From positions 2,046,001 to 2,110,000 of the forward strand of contig JAULSR010000002.1 of assembly GCA_030512295.1 (NCBI GenBank): DNA of 64,000 bases, read 5' to 3'. The DNA comes from Bombardia bombarda. Taxonomy: Eukaryota; Ascomycota; Sordariomycetes; Sordariales; Lasiosphaeriaceae. Shown here in pieces: positions 11,940 to 24,223 of this stretch (positions within the stretch are counted from its first letter, which is position 1; each line of letters begins with the position of its first letter). The position numbers and the translations under genes were made by a program. Below the pieces are notes generated by a model. The model saw only the letters and a list, made by a program, of their open reading frames with translations. It did not search any database and was not told where the DNA came from.

Positions 11940-12568
11940 ATGGCCGCCGCACCTCCCCCTAGCCCCTCCCCAAAGTGCACCGCTACATTACCACCCACAA
12001 CGCCACGACCGGCACACCCACCTTCGAGACCGGCGTCCCCGAGCCCATCGCCTTCGAGACCAGCCCCCTCGGCGCAGACATGTTCCTCGCCTGGAGCGGA
12101 ACCGCCTTCCCCGCCGCCCTAGCCAACGACGCCGACCTCGACTCGTACAAGGGCCACCTCGCCACGCCGCCCCAGTCCTTTATGATCCCCGGCGGCTTTC
12201 TCGCTCGCTACATCGACTACCACCCCACCCCTGCTACTGCGCCAGACCTGGTGTGGCACCGCACGGTCACGCTGGATTTTGGTGTTGTTATCGAGGGGCA
12301 GATTGAGCTGTTGTTGGAGGGGGGCGAGACGAGGATCTGTATGTTTTCGTCTTATCCTTGGTACCTGGGTTGATTGTGGGGCTAACGAGAATGACTGCGG
12401 CACATAGTGGACAGAGGAGACGTCATCGTCCAGCGCGGCACCCTCCACGCGTGGAGAAATCCCAGCTCGACCGACTATGCGAGGGTGTTTTACGTGGCGC
12501 TTGATTCCCAGGCCCCTGTGGTGAAGGGCGTGGAACTTGGGGAGCAGTTGGGGCTTATTGCTTTGTAG
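11940..12568 (+). CDS. Cupin-domain protein, reading frame broken near the start
   Basis: Two exons (11940-12338, 12408-12568), with a 69-nt intron, encode a small cupin of about 186 residues. The body contains GGFLARYIDYHP, TVTLDFGVVIEGQIELLLEGGE and, in exon 2, DRGDVIVQRGTLHAWRNP. The last is the second cupin motif with the metal-site His in TLHAW. Such proteins are single-domain metal-binding barrels of varied catalytic or binding roles; the substrate cannot be told. The only sensible ATG (11940) opens a short frame, MAAAPPPSPSPK. The conserved body, starting VHRYITTHN, is one base out of frame, with TAG upstream in its own frame at 11960-11962. One missing C in the CCCCTCCCC stretch (11963-11971) explains this. 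It is probably a sequence error rather than a dead gene. Confidence 0.72.
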
Positions 12569-15480
12569 ATACCTGCGAGGGGGGAATGAGTAGGGTTAGC
12601 ATCGGGGATATGGTTCGCTGGCTGCTTTGTTTGAGTCTTGACATACAGGAAGTAGCCTGATGGGATATGCAGTGCATGTGCGGGCCATGATGGAGGGAAG
12701 GGGTTTAGAAGGAGGGAAACAGGCTGGTGATTGGAGCTGATATGCAGATGGATGGGAAATCGTAACTTGAAACCTTGGAGATCCTTGGCCGATTATGTGA
12801 TACCGAGTCAATTACATGCATGAGGGACTAGTACGAGGAAAGAGCTCTTTGATTGAATAAACGCGGCAAGCAGGCATGAAAATTGACTATTGGTGGTGCT
12901 GTTAGCAAGACCAACCCAGTTCAATGCTTCCGTTTGAGTACCCTAATGTGAAGAGCGGATGCTGCTTCCTGCAAGTGCAAATACTTGCTATTTTAAGCGT
13001 TTAGAGGAAGGAGGCAAGGGAAATGAAATAGCGGCCAGGAGGGACGGTCGCTGGGTGATTGAAGAAAATAAACGGCAAGCAGCGGTGCAATGCGTCTCAT
13101 CCTAGAATGCATCTCCCAGTCGTCAAAGCTCCCACGGAGTGTTCTCGATGTCTTGAAGCGTGGTATCTAGGCTGGGCTCTAAGTTAGACTAGCGGGGGGT
13201 TCGAGCTGATGCTGTTAATTGTGTAGCTGTCCTAGGATGGTTGGTGTTACGTTGGGGGGTCCTGGTGGGGGGTAGGGAGAGCCCAACCAAAGATATCTTG
13301 TACCACAGCTAATGTCATTATAAAGCGCTATAGCATCATCAGATGGGTTTTCAATCTTCTTTTTTGGTTCTTCATATGCATCTTCTGCGTTTTAGTATTA
13401 TAGCCGACAGGACCCTGGTAATTAATCGAGTAATAAGTCTTGCAACAACAAGCCACTGCTGGGTCATTGACCGTACCCGCACCAGCAGATCTGTTATTAG
13501 ACGAGTCCCCCCCAGAAGTTTAAGGTGAGGAAAATAAGCTCCACTAACAGCGGGGCCGGTGATAGTACTTGCTGGCTGCTAGTAGACGGCGGGAAGGTGC
13601 GAGCTAGAGTCACCTGCTGGACACTAGGTATGTTTTTGCTGGTCGTTGTTGCAGACCATATCTTATAGGTAGTCTAGGTTCATCACAGGCATCTAGGCAG
13701 GCACTAAACACTGCTGAAGTATCAGGCTGTGGCCACAGAAGCTCAGCCTATTGCCTAGGGATGGATGAAAAGAAAAAACGGAAAACCTATGAACTGTGGG
13801 GTGAAAGACAAAAGGAAGGTGAAGTAGGCGTCGGGTTGTACGATCAGAGATAGTGGAGCTGGTCTGCCTCTCTGCGGTGATGGACGAGAACACAGAGACA
13901 TGGAAGAGAGAGAGGGTGACGGAGAGGATGAAGATGGAGTAGGTTTTGAAGGAGCTTAGGGGCTACAGGATGTTGAGCTCCATGGTCCTCAAGCTTGCGG
14001 ACAATGTTACGAAGTGCGTTTCGGAGATGAAGGAAGAGTAGGAGGCTGGGTTGGTTTGAGGGGTGTTCATGAAAGACGGACCCAGTAGGTTTCGAACCTA
14101 CTACAGTATGTCCATCCACCAGTCCGGCACACGAGACCCATTTCACCGGGATGTTCTCGGACTTCTCCATCTTGAACATCCACGGCACCTTGGCCTTGAA
14201 GGAAAAGTTTCTGCTGTGCTCTCCGTCGGGGTCTAGCTTGGTAGCGCGCGCGATGCATCTGGTGGGGAGCTTGTCGCAATGCTGGCTTGTCGTCCAATCG
14301 AGAGCCGTGACAACAATCGAGTATGGAGGGGGAAATACTGACCAATGCGCAGATTGGGAAGGAGGCAAGTAAAGATCGGCTGACGACGCTACTGAGCTGG
14401 ATGTGGTCAGAAAGGCGGAATGCAAATTTGTGTAGTGACTTTGGCGGGGCATGCAAAGTCATAAAAGCCACCGCTCGTAGAGGAATAATATGTCAAAATT
14501 CACTTACTCGGCAGTGTGTCTCTGGTCTAGAATCTACCGTACAGAATGACCAAAGGAGAAGGAAGGCGAGGGAAAGGACAGGAAGCAGTGCGCGGTAATT
14601 GACTTAGGAGTCGGGGAAGAACCTGGACGGAGCACAAGTTGACGCGGAGATCCAGGTTGACGAGAGTTTTGGCCTGCGCTAATTCCAGACATTTTATAGA
14701 CTAGTTATGCCCGTAGTGATCTAAAGGGCGGGATAGTGTTATTAGCTAAGCACATGATATAGCACGCCCAAACCCTAGGGTTGGAGGCGCCTCGCAATAT
14801 TCTATCCAATCATATTACACTATTGCTTGACTTGGACGACATGCAAACATTACTCGCAGGCTGTAGGTGGGTACACGTCTACAAATTGTTTGTGTGCCCG
14901 TTGGCCTAGATATGCTACACACAACTAGTTTGATCGCATGGCTAGGCCTTTCCATAACACTTGGAATGGCGGGAAACATTTGGACACCGAGGCAGGAAAC
15001 AGGTACTCTTTCGCCAATGTTGTCGGCATACCCCACGAGACGAAAGAATTCAATTGCTAAAGTAAGCACCAATCCGCAATGGACGTTGCGTTTTGGTTTT
15101 ATCATGTCCAGCGGGACCGCCAGTGACCTCTACAATGCCACATTTAGCTGTACCGCCAAGCTAAACCGGCATATCTGACACGACATTGGATGTACGTAAA
15201 GGTCCGCACCGGGTGGACGGTGACTGTAGACAAAGTAACGACGGACGAGGTCCCAACAAGTCGACAGGGTTTTGAATTTTGGAGGAGTCGATGGTTGGTC
15301 CATACTTAGGCGGTGGCGGCGAGGCTGGGCGGCTTCTCTAGAGGTTTCGGGCAACAAAATTAGTTTATCGGGCATCATAGTAAAAATAGGTCGTATAATA
15401 GCCTATGTCTCGTGCTTTTTCCATAGTTTCGCATCGAATCCCTTGGCGTCAGGTTCAGATATGTTCATATCAGCGAAGTA
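12569..15480. other. Long gene-poor stretch, unrecognised fragments
   Basis: About 2.9 kb with no firmly identifiable gene. Open frames on both strands lack known domains. A short minus-strand stretch near 14107-14310 has coding-like codon use and is listed separately. A frame at 14867-15178 (plus) has a hydrophobic segment but no recognisable family. Together with the decayed hydrolase just to the right, this looks like eroding sequence between the cupin and the PKS. Confidence 0.4.
14107..14310 (-). other. Possible coding exon or relic of an unknown gene
   Basis: On the minus strand one frame reads a protein-like segment (TALDWTTSQHC at its start, later FKAKVPWMFKMEKSENIPV). Third codon positions are largely G/C, unlike the other two frames, which are Arg/Gln-rich or interrupted. 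I do not recognise a family. The frame stays open beyond both sides but loses the coding-like character near 14070. It could be one exon of a small gene or a remnant. Confidence 0.22.
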
Positions 15481-15582
15481 TATCACAAGTCCTTGGCTAG
15501 TGATGCTCCCAGGTAGGCCTTCTTAATATTCGTGGCACCACGCGTGGGAGTGGAAGGCTCCTTGGCCTCTGCGGTTGTCTGG

Positions 15583-16685
15583 TTATCCATCCCCTGGACC
15601 AGAGCGGTCATTGAGGTGACAGCTTGTCCGATCCGCCTGAGGTGCTCGGATAAGACACCGCTTGGGATTTGGACCTTTTGTCTCGTGGTCGACACTCCAC
15701 CTCGCAGCTTTAAGTCTTATCCTCGTCTGCTTCTTCTCCTCCTCTAGTTCCTCGTAGCTGATACCTGTCGGCTGTGTCGCACTGACGGCATGCCAAAAAA
15801 CCTGATCGCTATGAGACCACGGAATATCGTAGTCGTCCTGGGCGTGAATGATTGTGACATGGTATTTCTGCCCGTCGTCGGTCATGTTCTCGCGATGTTC
15901 CACAAAGTCAGCCAGCTTGTCTTTGCTCGGCCACTTGCTTTTGATGAAGGCATTGAGAAATGCAAGGACGCGAGGGAAGTAAGCGACCGGATCCAGGATA
16001 GGTATCATGCCTGCGACTCGATACGTGGCGGTCAAAAGCTCGACGTCAGCGAAAGGAGCGACAAGAACCATGCCCGCAAACAAAACGGGATCCGGTCTTT
16101 TGGCCAGGTGGGATCCCAGCGTCGCGCATGGCCCATTCAGCCAAGGTGAGCGCATCAGTCAGCAGGCCCTGCTCAGAGGGCGCGCCACTGCTGGCCCCAA
16201 AGCCCCCGTAGTCGATAGCGACGGTGTGGATTTTATCTGGCGGGCCCGCGTACATGGCGCGGTAGCTGGGCGGTCGCCAGCCAGACCCTAGCGTCCCCGC
16301 TGCGCCGTGGAGGTACAGAACGAGCAGCGCGTCGGGGTCATCGCGTAGAAGCGCGAACCCAGTCGCGTCGTGATGTCGGAAACAATCCCATCGGATTCTC
16401 CAACGAGCGCTTGCTCATGACGTCGGTAGAGCTCGAGTGGGAGAATGTGCCATTGCGTGTAGCGTTTCCTCGTCGGGCGTGGTGAGCGTGAAGGGTGTGA
16501 CCTGGTTGCGCAGAAAGCCCCATTGCTCGGGGACGTTCAGGTCGTGGAACCAGGTGTCGGTCACGCTGTGCAGGTAAATAGATGACTTGGCTCTGGAAGA
16601 ATGGGATTGTGAGCAGTGCAAGAAAGACGCAGTACGAAAAGCCAGTTACCAGGTAATCACTCCACAGCCAAAAAATCGACATCAT
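15583..16685 (-). pseudogene. Alpha/beta hydrolase (ABHD12/Bem46-like) pseudogene lacking the nucleophile elbow
   Basis: Pieces of a membrane-anchored alpha/beta hydrolase follow in order on the minus strand: an N-terminal hydrophobic segment (MMSIFWLW...), LNVPEQWGFLRNQVTPF, TPDEETLHA, a segment reading LLVLYLHGAAGTLGSGW in another frame, KIHTVAIDYGGFGASSG, VLFAGMVLVAPFADVELL, and IIHAQDDYDIPWSHSD with the acid residue region. Frames change at about 16462 (one extra base) and 16358-16360 (one missing base). Between GIPP and KRPDPVLFAGM (about 16095-16120) the segment that should hold the G-x-S-x-G nucleophile motif is simply absent. The frame changes again near the C-terminus. The gene cannot make an active hydrolase. 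It lies downstream of the PKS stop in the same orientation and may be a former neighbour enzyme of the cluster. Confidence 0.75.
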
Positions 16686-16943
16686 CTACCTCTTCATATA
16701 CTTCCAGTCTTCTCTAGTTCAAAACTAATCCCATTTCCTCCAAGATGACTTCCCGAACCAAACACAGAAACCAACAAGGTATCTATCACGATAGAGGTCA
16801 ACCCCCTGAAATGAAACACGACATTGGACATAAACGCATGCGTACCCAAGCAGCCAGCATACAAATGAGCAAGAGAACTCGCAACCGCACCAAGAGTCCA
16901 TAGTGTATAACAAAATTCAACACACCCCCCAACCTCCCCAACT

Positions 16944-19900
16944 CTAACCCGCAAGCGAAACAATCTTGCTCTTTGCACAAACCCCCTTGGCCAGCGTCTG
17001 AATAGACCCACTAGAAAGCAGCTCCAGCACCTGCAGATTCGCCTCAAACTCGCGCGTGATAAAGTTCCTGATCTCAATCGCAACAAGCGAATCAAGCGGA
17101 TAGTGCGACAGCGACCGTGTGACGTCCATATCCTCAGCCTCCATCATTAACACCGACGAGATCTTGTCCACCAGCCCGCGGCACACCACCTCTTCTGCCT
17201 CGGCCAGCGACTTGGCCGACTTGAGCGCCGCATTGAACGACACAACGGCATTGAGCGAGGCATCCTTCGCCGCAGCCTCCTCGGCCGCGATGCGCATGGC
17301 CTTAAACTTGGCGTCCTCGGTCCAGAACGGACGCACGGTCGCCGTGATGCGCATGCCCGTGATGGCGTGGTTGTTGCATGTTGACGCCAGCTTCCCGCTG
17401 ATGGCGGCGCCTAGTAGAGAAAGCACCTCTGCCTCGCAGATGCTGTCACTTCCAAGGTTTCTAGCGACCTCAGCAGCTTTCTCCAGATCCTCGGCAAGGT
17501 AGCCAGAGTCTGAGACTGCCGTCAGGTCGAGCGATGATGCGGGCAGCCCCTGAGCAAGGCGGTGCTGCACCAGGGCGTTGAGGAAACAATTAGCGGCGCT
17601 GTAGGCCGCCTGGCCACGGTTACCGACGGCACCCGAAGCTGAGGAGATGGCTACGAAGAAGTCGAGCGGCGAGGATGCAAGGGCATGGTGGAAATTCCAA
17701 CCACCTTGCACCTTGCCCTCGATAACTTGAGTGTAGTCATCCCATGTCATCTTTTCATAAAGAACATCCTACGAAACGTTAGCTTACTTGTTGCCTCACT
17801 AGACATACCATGTAACTTACCCGAAGAACCATGGTGCCGTGGACCACGCCCCGAACAGGTGGCAGATCCCGAAGTCCATTGTTGACCAGCTCGTCCACTT
17901 CGGACTTGTTGACCACGTTGCAGGGGCGGATAACAATGTTTGCGCCAACGAGTGCAAGCTCGTCAACTAGTTCCTTCACCTTTCCTGCAACGGACCCGCT
18001 TCGGGAGATAAGGACAATATTCTTCGCCCCATTCTCTACCATCCACCGAGCCATGCTTCTGCCTAGACCGCCAGTACCGCCGATCAAGATGTAGGTTGCA
18101 TCAGAACGGAGCAGGTTCTTGAGCTTCTTGGAGCGCGTTGCCTGTTCAGAGTTAGTATTATCTCCCATTGGAAAAAAAAGGCGAGAGATCAATCTACATA
18201 CCAGAACAATGTCGTTTGTATGGGGAACAACCACAAGTTTCCCAGATGATTTACCAGCCTGCTGAGTCTTAAGTGCGATCTCAATGTTCGAGATCGAGAA
18301 CGCAGTAACCGGAGTCACAGGTCTGATCTTGCCATAGTTCAAGAGCCGGGCAACATCGGCAACGAGACGCTTGGCCGTCTTCGGTCTTTCAGCCAAAAGT
18401 GTGGGCAAATCAACAGAGATGAAGCTGGCGTTATTATCGACATTGGTAACTTCCAACCGCGTTTTGGCGCCCTGATCCCGTTTGCCAATCTCGATGAAGC
18501 GGCCGAACTTGCTCAAGCAGTTCCAGGATTCGCGTAGTGCATCACCTGTCAGAGAGTTGAGGATGACATCCACCCCCTGTCCGCCAGTGATCTCCCGAAT
18601 CGCATTGCCGAATGATGTATTGCGACTGTAAAAGACGTGATCCGCAGGCAATCCGTATTCACTGATAAGAAGTTCTTTCTTTTCTGCGTTTCCAACAGTG
18701 ACGAAGACTTCAGCCCCAACCATCTGTGCAAGGCAGATGGCTGCTTGGCCAACCGCACCAGCTGCAGCATGGATCAGGACCGTCTCGCCCTCAGTGAGAC
18801 GTCCAACGTCAATCAAGCTGTGGTAAGCCGTGGAGTAGGCTAGAGGTAGAGCCGCACCGGCCTCGAAAGAGAAATCTGCTGGAATCCTGAAAGCGAGCGA
18901 CTCTTTTGTCCGTGTTCGTGTTGCATACGCCCCGCGTGTCAACGCCGCGACGCGATCACCGACATGGAAAGCGGACACTCCACTTCCAACTGCAGTAACA
19001 ACACCGCTTGCCTCAATACCAGAGTCGATGATGGGGAACTTGCCCTTGGCAGCCATACTATCCTTAAAGCTCACCCCGATAGCCTTGACTTCAATCTCCA
19101 CTTGATCGGCTTCGAGGGGTTCTTCAATGATCTTGTCATCAATGAAGTGGATTGTTTCCACCGCACCCGGCGTGGAGATCTCCATTCTTAGTGCGCGGCC
19201 ATTCTCGCCGAAGGGTGTTGGCTCAAGAATTGATGGGTTTGTCTCCTTGAAAACGTACTCATCCATCTCATTGTCATGAACAATACGAGGAGTGAAAAGC
19301 GTGCCAGACCTCTCCATGAATTCGAGCTCACTGGTTATTGTGGCGTCAGAGCCAAAAACAGCCTTGAATACCTTCACAATTGTTTCGGCGGTCTCAGCCT
19401 CAGAGAGATGCGACTCTGCATCCAGATCCAATGTTGCAAATTTGAGTGCTGTTTCAGCTCGAATGCTTCTGCTCAACCCCGTCACCATGTTGGCATCTGG
19501 GCTTGTCGACTTGCCATAAGCACCACGGACTACCCAGAGAACACCTTGAGCACTTGTCAAAAGGTTCTGCAAAGTGGTGAATTGATCTGGTGTTATCATC
19601 GAAAGGTAAGGCTGGTGCAGCTCGTTCAGGAAGACGCAGAGTTTTCCGGAAGTGTTGACGCTTTGTAGAGTTCCAACTTCTGGTAGTCTTCCGGTGGCTT
19701 GCTCCAGCGAGTTTGCGAGGCCCATTGCCACAAGATGTTGGAAATCGGAGTCTTCGTGGATAATGACAATCTCAGTGCCATCAGTCAACTGACTGTCTGG
19801 GATTTGACCATCAAGAATTTGATCCCACTCCAACTTATAGCAAAGCTCTCTCGAGGTGTTGGTATTGGCCTCTGTATCACTATCCAGGATAGGAGAGATA

Positions 19901-22900
19901 GTGAGCCCCTCCAGAGAGATCACACTCTCAAGAGATTCATCATCCACAGCCGCAACCATATGCACCTTAGTAGGCTTTGGAGCGCCTGAGTTAGTATTTG
20001 CCCTGCATACTGCACGGAGCTTGTTGCCGGGGTCTCTGGTAAGTTCGGTAATTCGAGAGGAGATGGTAATGTGATCCACTGAGGATGGGAGATATATAGT
20101 GTCAAACTTTTGGCGGCCGGCTCCAAGAATCGGCCAGTACATCTCGATCAAAGACTCAAGAACTGCCGGTTGGAGGACACAGTCAGACAAGTAGTGATTC
20201 GGCATATCCTTTGCGATATCTTGTACTGCGAGGTCCCCCACGGAATACGTATCACAAGCCTGGCAGTCCCCCACTCCCTGGAACGCGGGCCCATATGCAA
20301 CTCCGAGCTCAGCAAGAGCGTCATACATAGTCTTGGCGACAACTGCAGTTGCTTGTGCATCTTCGATGGCCGTTGAGGCAGACTTAAACAAAGATCCTGA
20401 GTTCTGAGCCTGTTTGACGCCGTCCACATCATTGTCGTCCTTTGTCCTCGTAGCAATAAGTCCAACGCAGTGTTCCGTCCACCCTTGGTCGTGAGACCAC
20501 GAGCAGATGCGGAACTCGTCCCATATATCAGAAGAAACGAGGGCTCCTTCTTGTTGAGGGCGAAGAGTGATAGTGGTCTCCAGATCCTTATCAGGGATAA
20601 CGAGTGGCTTAGTTATCGTTACATCCTTGAGTTCAAATCGATCAAACTGAGCATCCTTTGTCGCTGCCTTCTGAGAAGCCGCCTCAAGTGCCATAGAGAT
20701 AAATCCAGACATCGGAAACAGTGTTAGAGATTGGATCTTGTGGTGTTGCAACCATGGCAAGTCATCCAGACGGATAATATTGCGCCAGGTGGGTTCCAGG
20801 TCATTCGAGTAGTTAGCTAACGTGCCGAGTATGTCATTCCTTGGTGCCTTTGCATTTTTATGCACTTGTGTCATACGAGACTCTTGCCAGTATTTGGAAG
20901 AGTAGTTCCAAGGGTACCGTGGCAAATCTGTCAGGAGTGCTGGCGCCTTTGCTGGCTTAGGGAAGTTGATGGCGCCGAAGTCGAGGTTGGCGCCCTTTGT
21001 GAACAGACTGGCCGCAAGTTCCATTGCTGTCTCCACCGCATCCCTCTTGCGAATGAGTGCAGAAGCGTAAGGAATCTTGGGGGCATTTCCTCCAACCTCC
21101 TTCAATACCTGCTTGATCGGTCCTTGTAGACCAGAGTGGGGGCCGAGCTCCACGAGCATGTTGACTCCGTACTTGTGTTCACCGACCGGCTCGAGCATGC
21201 TTTGGAGAGCCTCGGAGAAACGTACTGCGCAAGTCAGGTTATCCACCCAGTAGTTGGACTGTAGCTCAGTACCATCAATCAGATGACCATGCAGGGACGA
21301 ATGAAACCTGACGTCGGTCGGAATTGGCGGTGGCAGCGCTGAGATAGAGGCTCGGTACTCTTTGGCCACCAGATTCATGTGGTGGGAATGGTAAGCAACA
21401 TCAACCACAAGGCGTCTGTTGAACAGTTGTTTCTCCTCGCAAATCTTCTCCAATTCCGCTAGGGCGGGTTCATCTCCAGAAATGGTAAGACTGGAGGGAC
21501 TGTTGTAGCAGGCGATCCTCACTTCTTTCTCCTTCAGAGACTCGATAATCGGCAAGAATTCCTCCTTCCTGCCTCCGACAGCCATCATGCGGCCCTGGAG
21601 GTCTGGGAACCTCTGCTTGAGGATTGGGATCAACCGACCACGATGATATGCAATAGCCATGGCAGACTCAAAGTCGATGATGCCGGCAGCATATGCTGCG
21701 GCAATCTCTCCACTAGAATGGCCAGCAACCGCAGCCGGGTGGACACCCCAAGTCCTGAGGAGATCAACCAGCGCCAATTGGATTGCACTGCATGATGGCT
21801 GACTGATGTGGGCTTCGCTAATTATGCTTGTCTTGGCGTCTCTGCCGAGTTCCTCTATGCCACCCTTCGGGTTAGTTACAAAGTCATGGTTTGAGAGAAG
21901 GTGATACTGATCACATACCAATGAGTGACCATTCGGCACCGAGAGCGCTCAGACATTTGTCTGCTTTTGCAATGCTCTTCGTAAAGATTGGGTATTGCTC
22001 ATACAGCTCCCGACCCATGGCGTGCCACTGAGCGCCTTGGCCTGTGAAGATGAAGCCAAGTCGGAGCGGCTCAACCTCTTTACCTTGGGTGAACTTCTCT
22101 CCATTGATGGCCTCAATAAGTTCAAAAGAGTTGAGGGCGGGAATTGCAACTCTCCACTGCAAAAGAGATCGACGCTGGCCCAAAGTATAGGCCATGTTAC
22201 TTGTGAGATCCATCTGGAAGAACTCTGGGCGTTGTTCCAGGTACACAACCATGTTCTTCAAGAGCTGCGATAGGGCTGTCTTGTCATTAGCCGTGAGAAC
22301 GTAGAGCTTTCGCCCCTGTCCTGCTTTCTCGGGCGTGTCCTCTCCAGCAGCAGGGGCTTTTTGGCCTCGATAAGGCGCAGCCTCCAGGACCACGTGTCCG
22401 TTCGTACCACCAAAACCGAAGTTGTTAACACTGATGTATTTCTTGCCTCTTGGCCATGGCCGCTGGGTGACGGGAACTTTGAGATTCCACTCCTTCCACG
22501 GAATTTTGGGATTAGGCTGCTTGAAGTCATAGTTGGGGAGAATGAAGCCTCGTTCAAGCATCAAAGCTGCCTTAATAATACCCGCAATACCTAAGGACAG
22601 GGGTTAGCAAAAGCCAACTTGAAGCAAATAACGGGGTTACATACCAGAAGCGCCTTCCAAGTGTCCAATGTTGGATTTCACCGATCCAATCCACAGAGGA
22701 TCGCGTAATGTCCTTTTCAGACCAATTACGTTATGGATCGCGGTGGCTTCAATTGGGTCGCCAACTCTCGTTCCTGTACCGTGTGCCTCAACGAAACCGC
22801 ATGCGTTGGGGTCCAGGCCAGCGTCGCCATACACCTTCCTCATGAGATCCTCTAATAATCAAGTCAGTTAAGTCACTAAAAGCGACATGGGTTTCCTTAC

Positions 22901-24223
22901 CTTGCGCGGCGCCATTTGGCATCGTGATGCCGGGCGTTTTGCCATCCTGATTGAGACCAGTCCCAACAATGACTGCTCGAATGGGGTCATTATCCTTGAT
23001 TGCCTGATCCAGGGGTTTCAGAACAACCATGCCGCAGCCTTCACCACGCCCAAATCCGGTACCCCTGTTGTCAAATGAGAAGGATCGACCCGTGTCTGAG
23101 AGTAGTCTGTACAAGAGGTAATGATTAGACTGGGATTTCCCTCTGAGATGGGATATGGGTGACTTACCTGCAAGTGGAGAAAGAGATCCAAAATTCGGGA
23201 AGCATATTAAGATGGCAACCTCCAACTAGAGCAACCGTGGATTCCCCAGTTCTCAAGCTCTGGCAGGCCAGATGTACTGCGACCATACTCGACGAGCATG
23301 CCGTATCTGATGTGAAACTAGGGCCCCTCAAGTCGAAGAAATGTGATAAACGATTAGACTGCATGGCGTATGCGCAACCTGTGAGAGAAGCATTAGGCAT
23401 GAGTTCACTGGGTCGGTTGCAGAGTGTTTGGGGAAAGTAGCCTACCAGTAGCTTGATGCATAGGGATGGTATCCGAATCCTTGAACAAATGCGATTCATA
23501 CTCGGGGAAAGAACCACCAATGAAGACACCAACATCTTTCCCGACAATCGTGTGTTTCGGGATACCAGCACTCTCGAGGGCCTCAAAGGTGCATTCGAGA
23601 AGCAAGCGTTGCTGGGGGTCCATCGATATGGCTTCCTTCTCCGTGAGGCCAAAGAATGGAGCATCAAAGGCAGCAAGGTCGACGTTGAGAAAGTTGCCGC
23701 CGATGGGATTCGAGGCTCCACCCTTGCCAGGGTTGGGATGGTGGAAACGGGCATTGTTGAATCTTTCCTTGGGTATTTCTGTCCATCCCGATCGAGCCCG
23801 AGTGCAAAGCTCCCAGAACTCAGCTGGTGTGGCGACATTGCCAGGCATTCGGCAAGCCAGACCAACAATGGCTATGGGCATTGGCTTGGAGGAGCTTGTA
23901 GGAGTTGCAGGAGCACCATTGGAGCTACCATTTAAATGACCGTTTGTGTGCCCGTTGGTGTGCCCATTTGCATGACCATTGGTATGGCCGTTGGTGTCGA
24001 GACTGAGGCCATTGGTGCCATTAGTGCCATTGGTGCCGCTGGTGCCATTGCCAAGGCCATTGGCTACGCCATTTGAATGACCATTTGAGTGGCCGTTTGA
24101 GTGACCGTTCGTGTTTCCGTTTGTGCGGCTGTTGCTGCTGGAGACATGGAAGTAGCTGCTCACACTCTCACCAGAGGGACTGGTGGTGGTGGAGCTATCC
24201 GGAGTGACCGCGATGGGTGCCAT
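16944..24223 (-). CDS. Highly reducing type I PKS (KS-AT-DH-ER-KR-ACP)
   Basis: Eight exons on the minus strand (24223-23446, 23378-23168, 23106-22901, 22851-22645, 22590-21919, 21854-18202, 18141-17821, 17768-16944) give 2290 residues. The start is the ATG at 24223. After an Asn/Gly/His-rich linker (residues 31-103) come: KS, about 112-540, with Cys287 in DTACSSS, His422 in EAHGTGT and His462 in SNIGH; AT with GHSSGE, Ser738; DH with His1063 in PWLQHHKIQ; ER, about 1575-1890, with the nucleotide motif HAAAGAVGQAA; KR, GGTGGLG near 1930 and catalytic Tyr about 2072 in GQAAYSAAN; and one ACP with Ser2243 in LDSLVAIE. No C-methyltransferase motif lies in the short DH-ER spacer and there is no release domain. 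The DH second motif reads PAVLESLIEM instead of the usual P-x-x-L-D-x-x-x-Q. It should make a reduced, unmethylated linear chain, released in trans, most simply by the divergent FSH1 hydrolase. Confidence 0.95.
23915..24133 (-). repeat. Asn-Gly-His/Thr tandem repeat coding region in the PKS N-terminus
   Basis: Residues about 31-103 of the PKS are built from short units such as SNGH, TNGH and TNGT, encoded by degenerate 12-nt repeats in the DNA. Similar NGH-rich leaders occur in other fungal reducing PKSs and are probably flexible. The repeat is prone to length change between strains. Confidence 0.8.

Noticed and set aside
14080..14110. T-arm-like hairpin on the minus strand (GTAGG-TTCGAAA-CCTAC), possible tRNA
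   Set aside because: No D-arm, anticodon arm or matching acceptor strand within 60-90 nt upstream; it overlaps the coding-like segment.
14771..14782. AACCCTAGGGTT palindrome resembling head-to-head telomere repeats
   Set aside because: Only one unit on each side; 12 bp is within chance in 64 kb.
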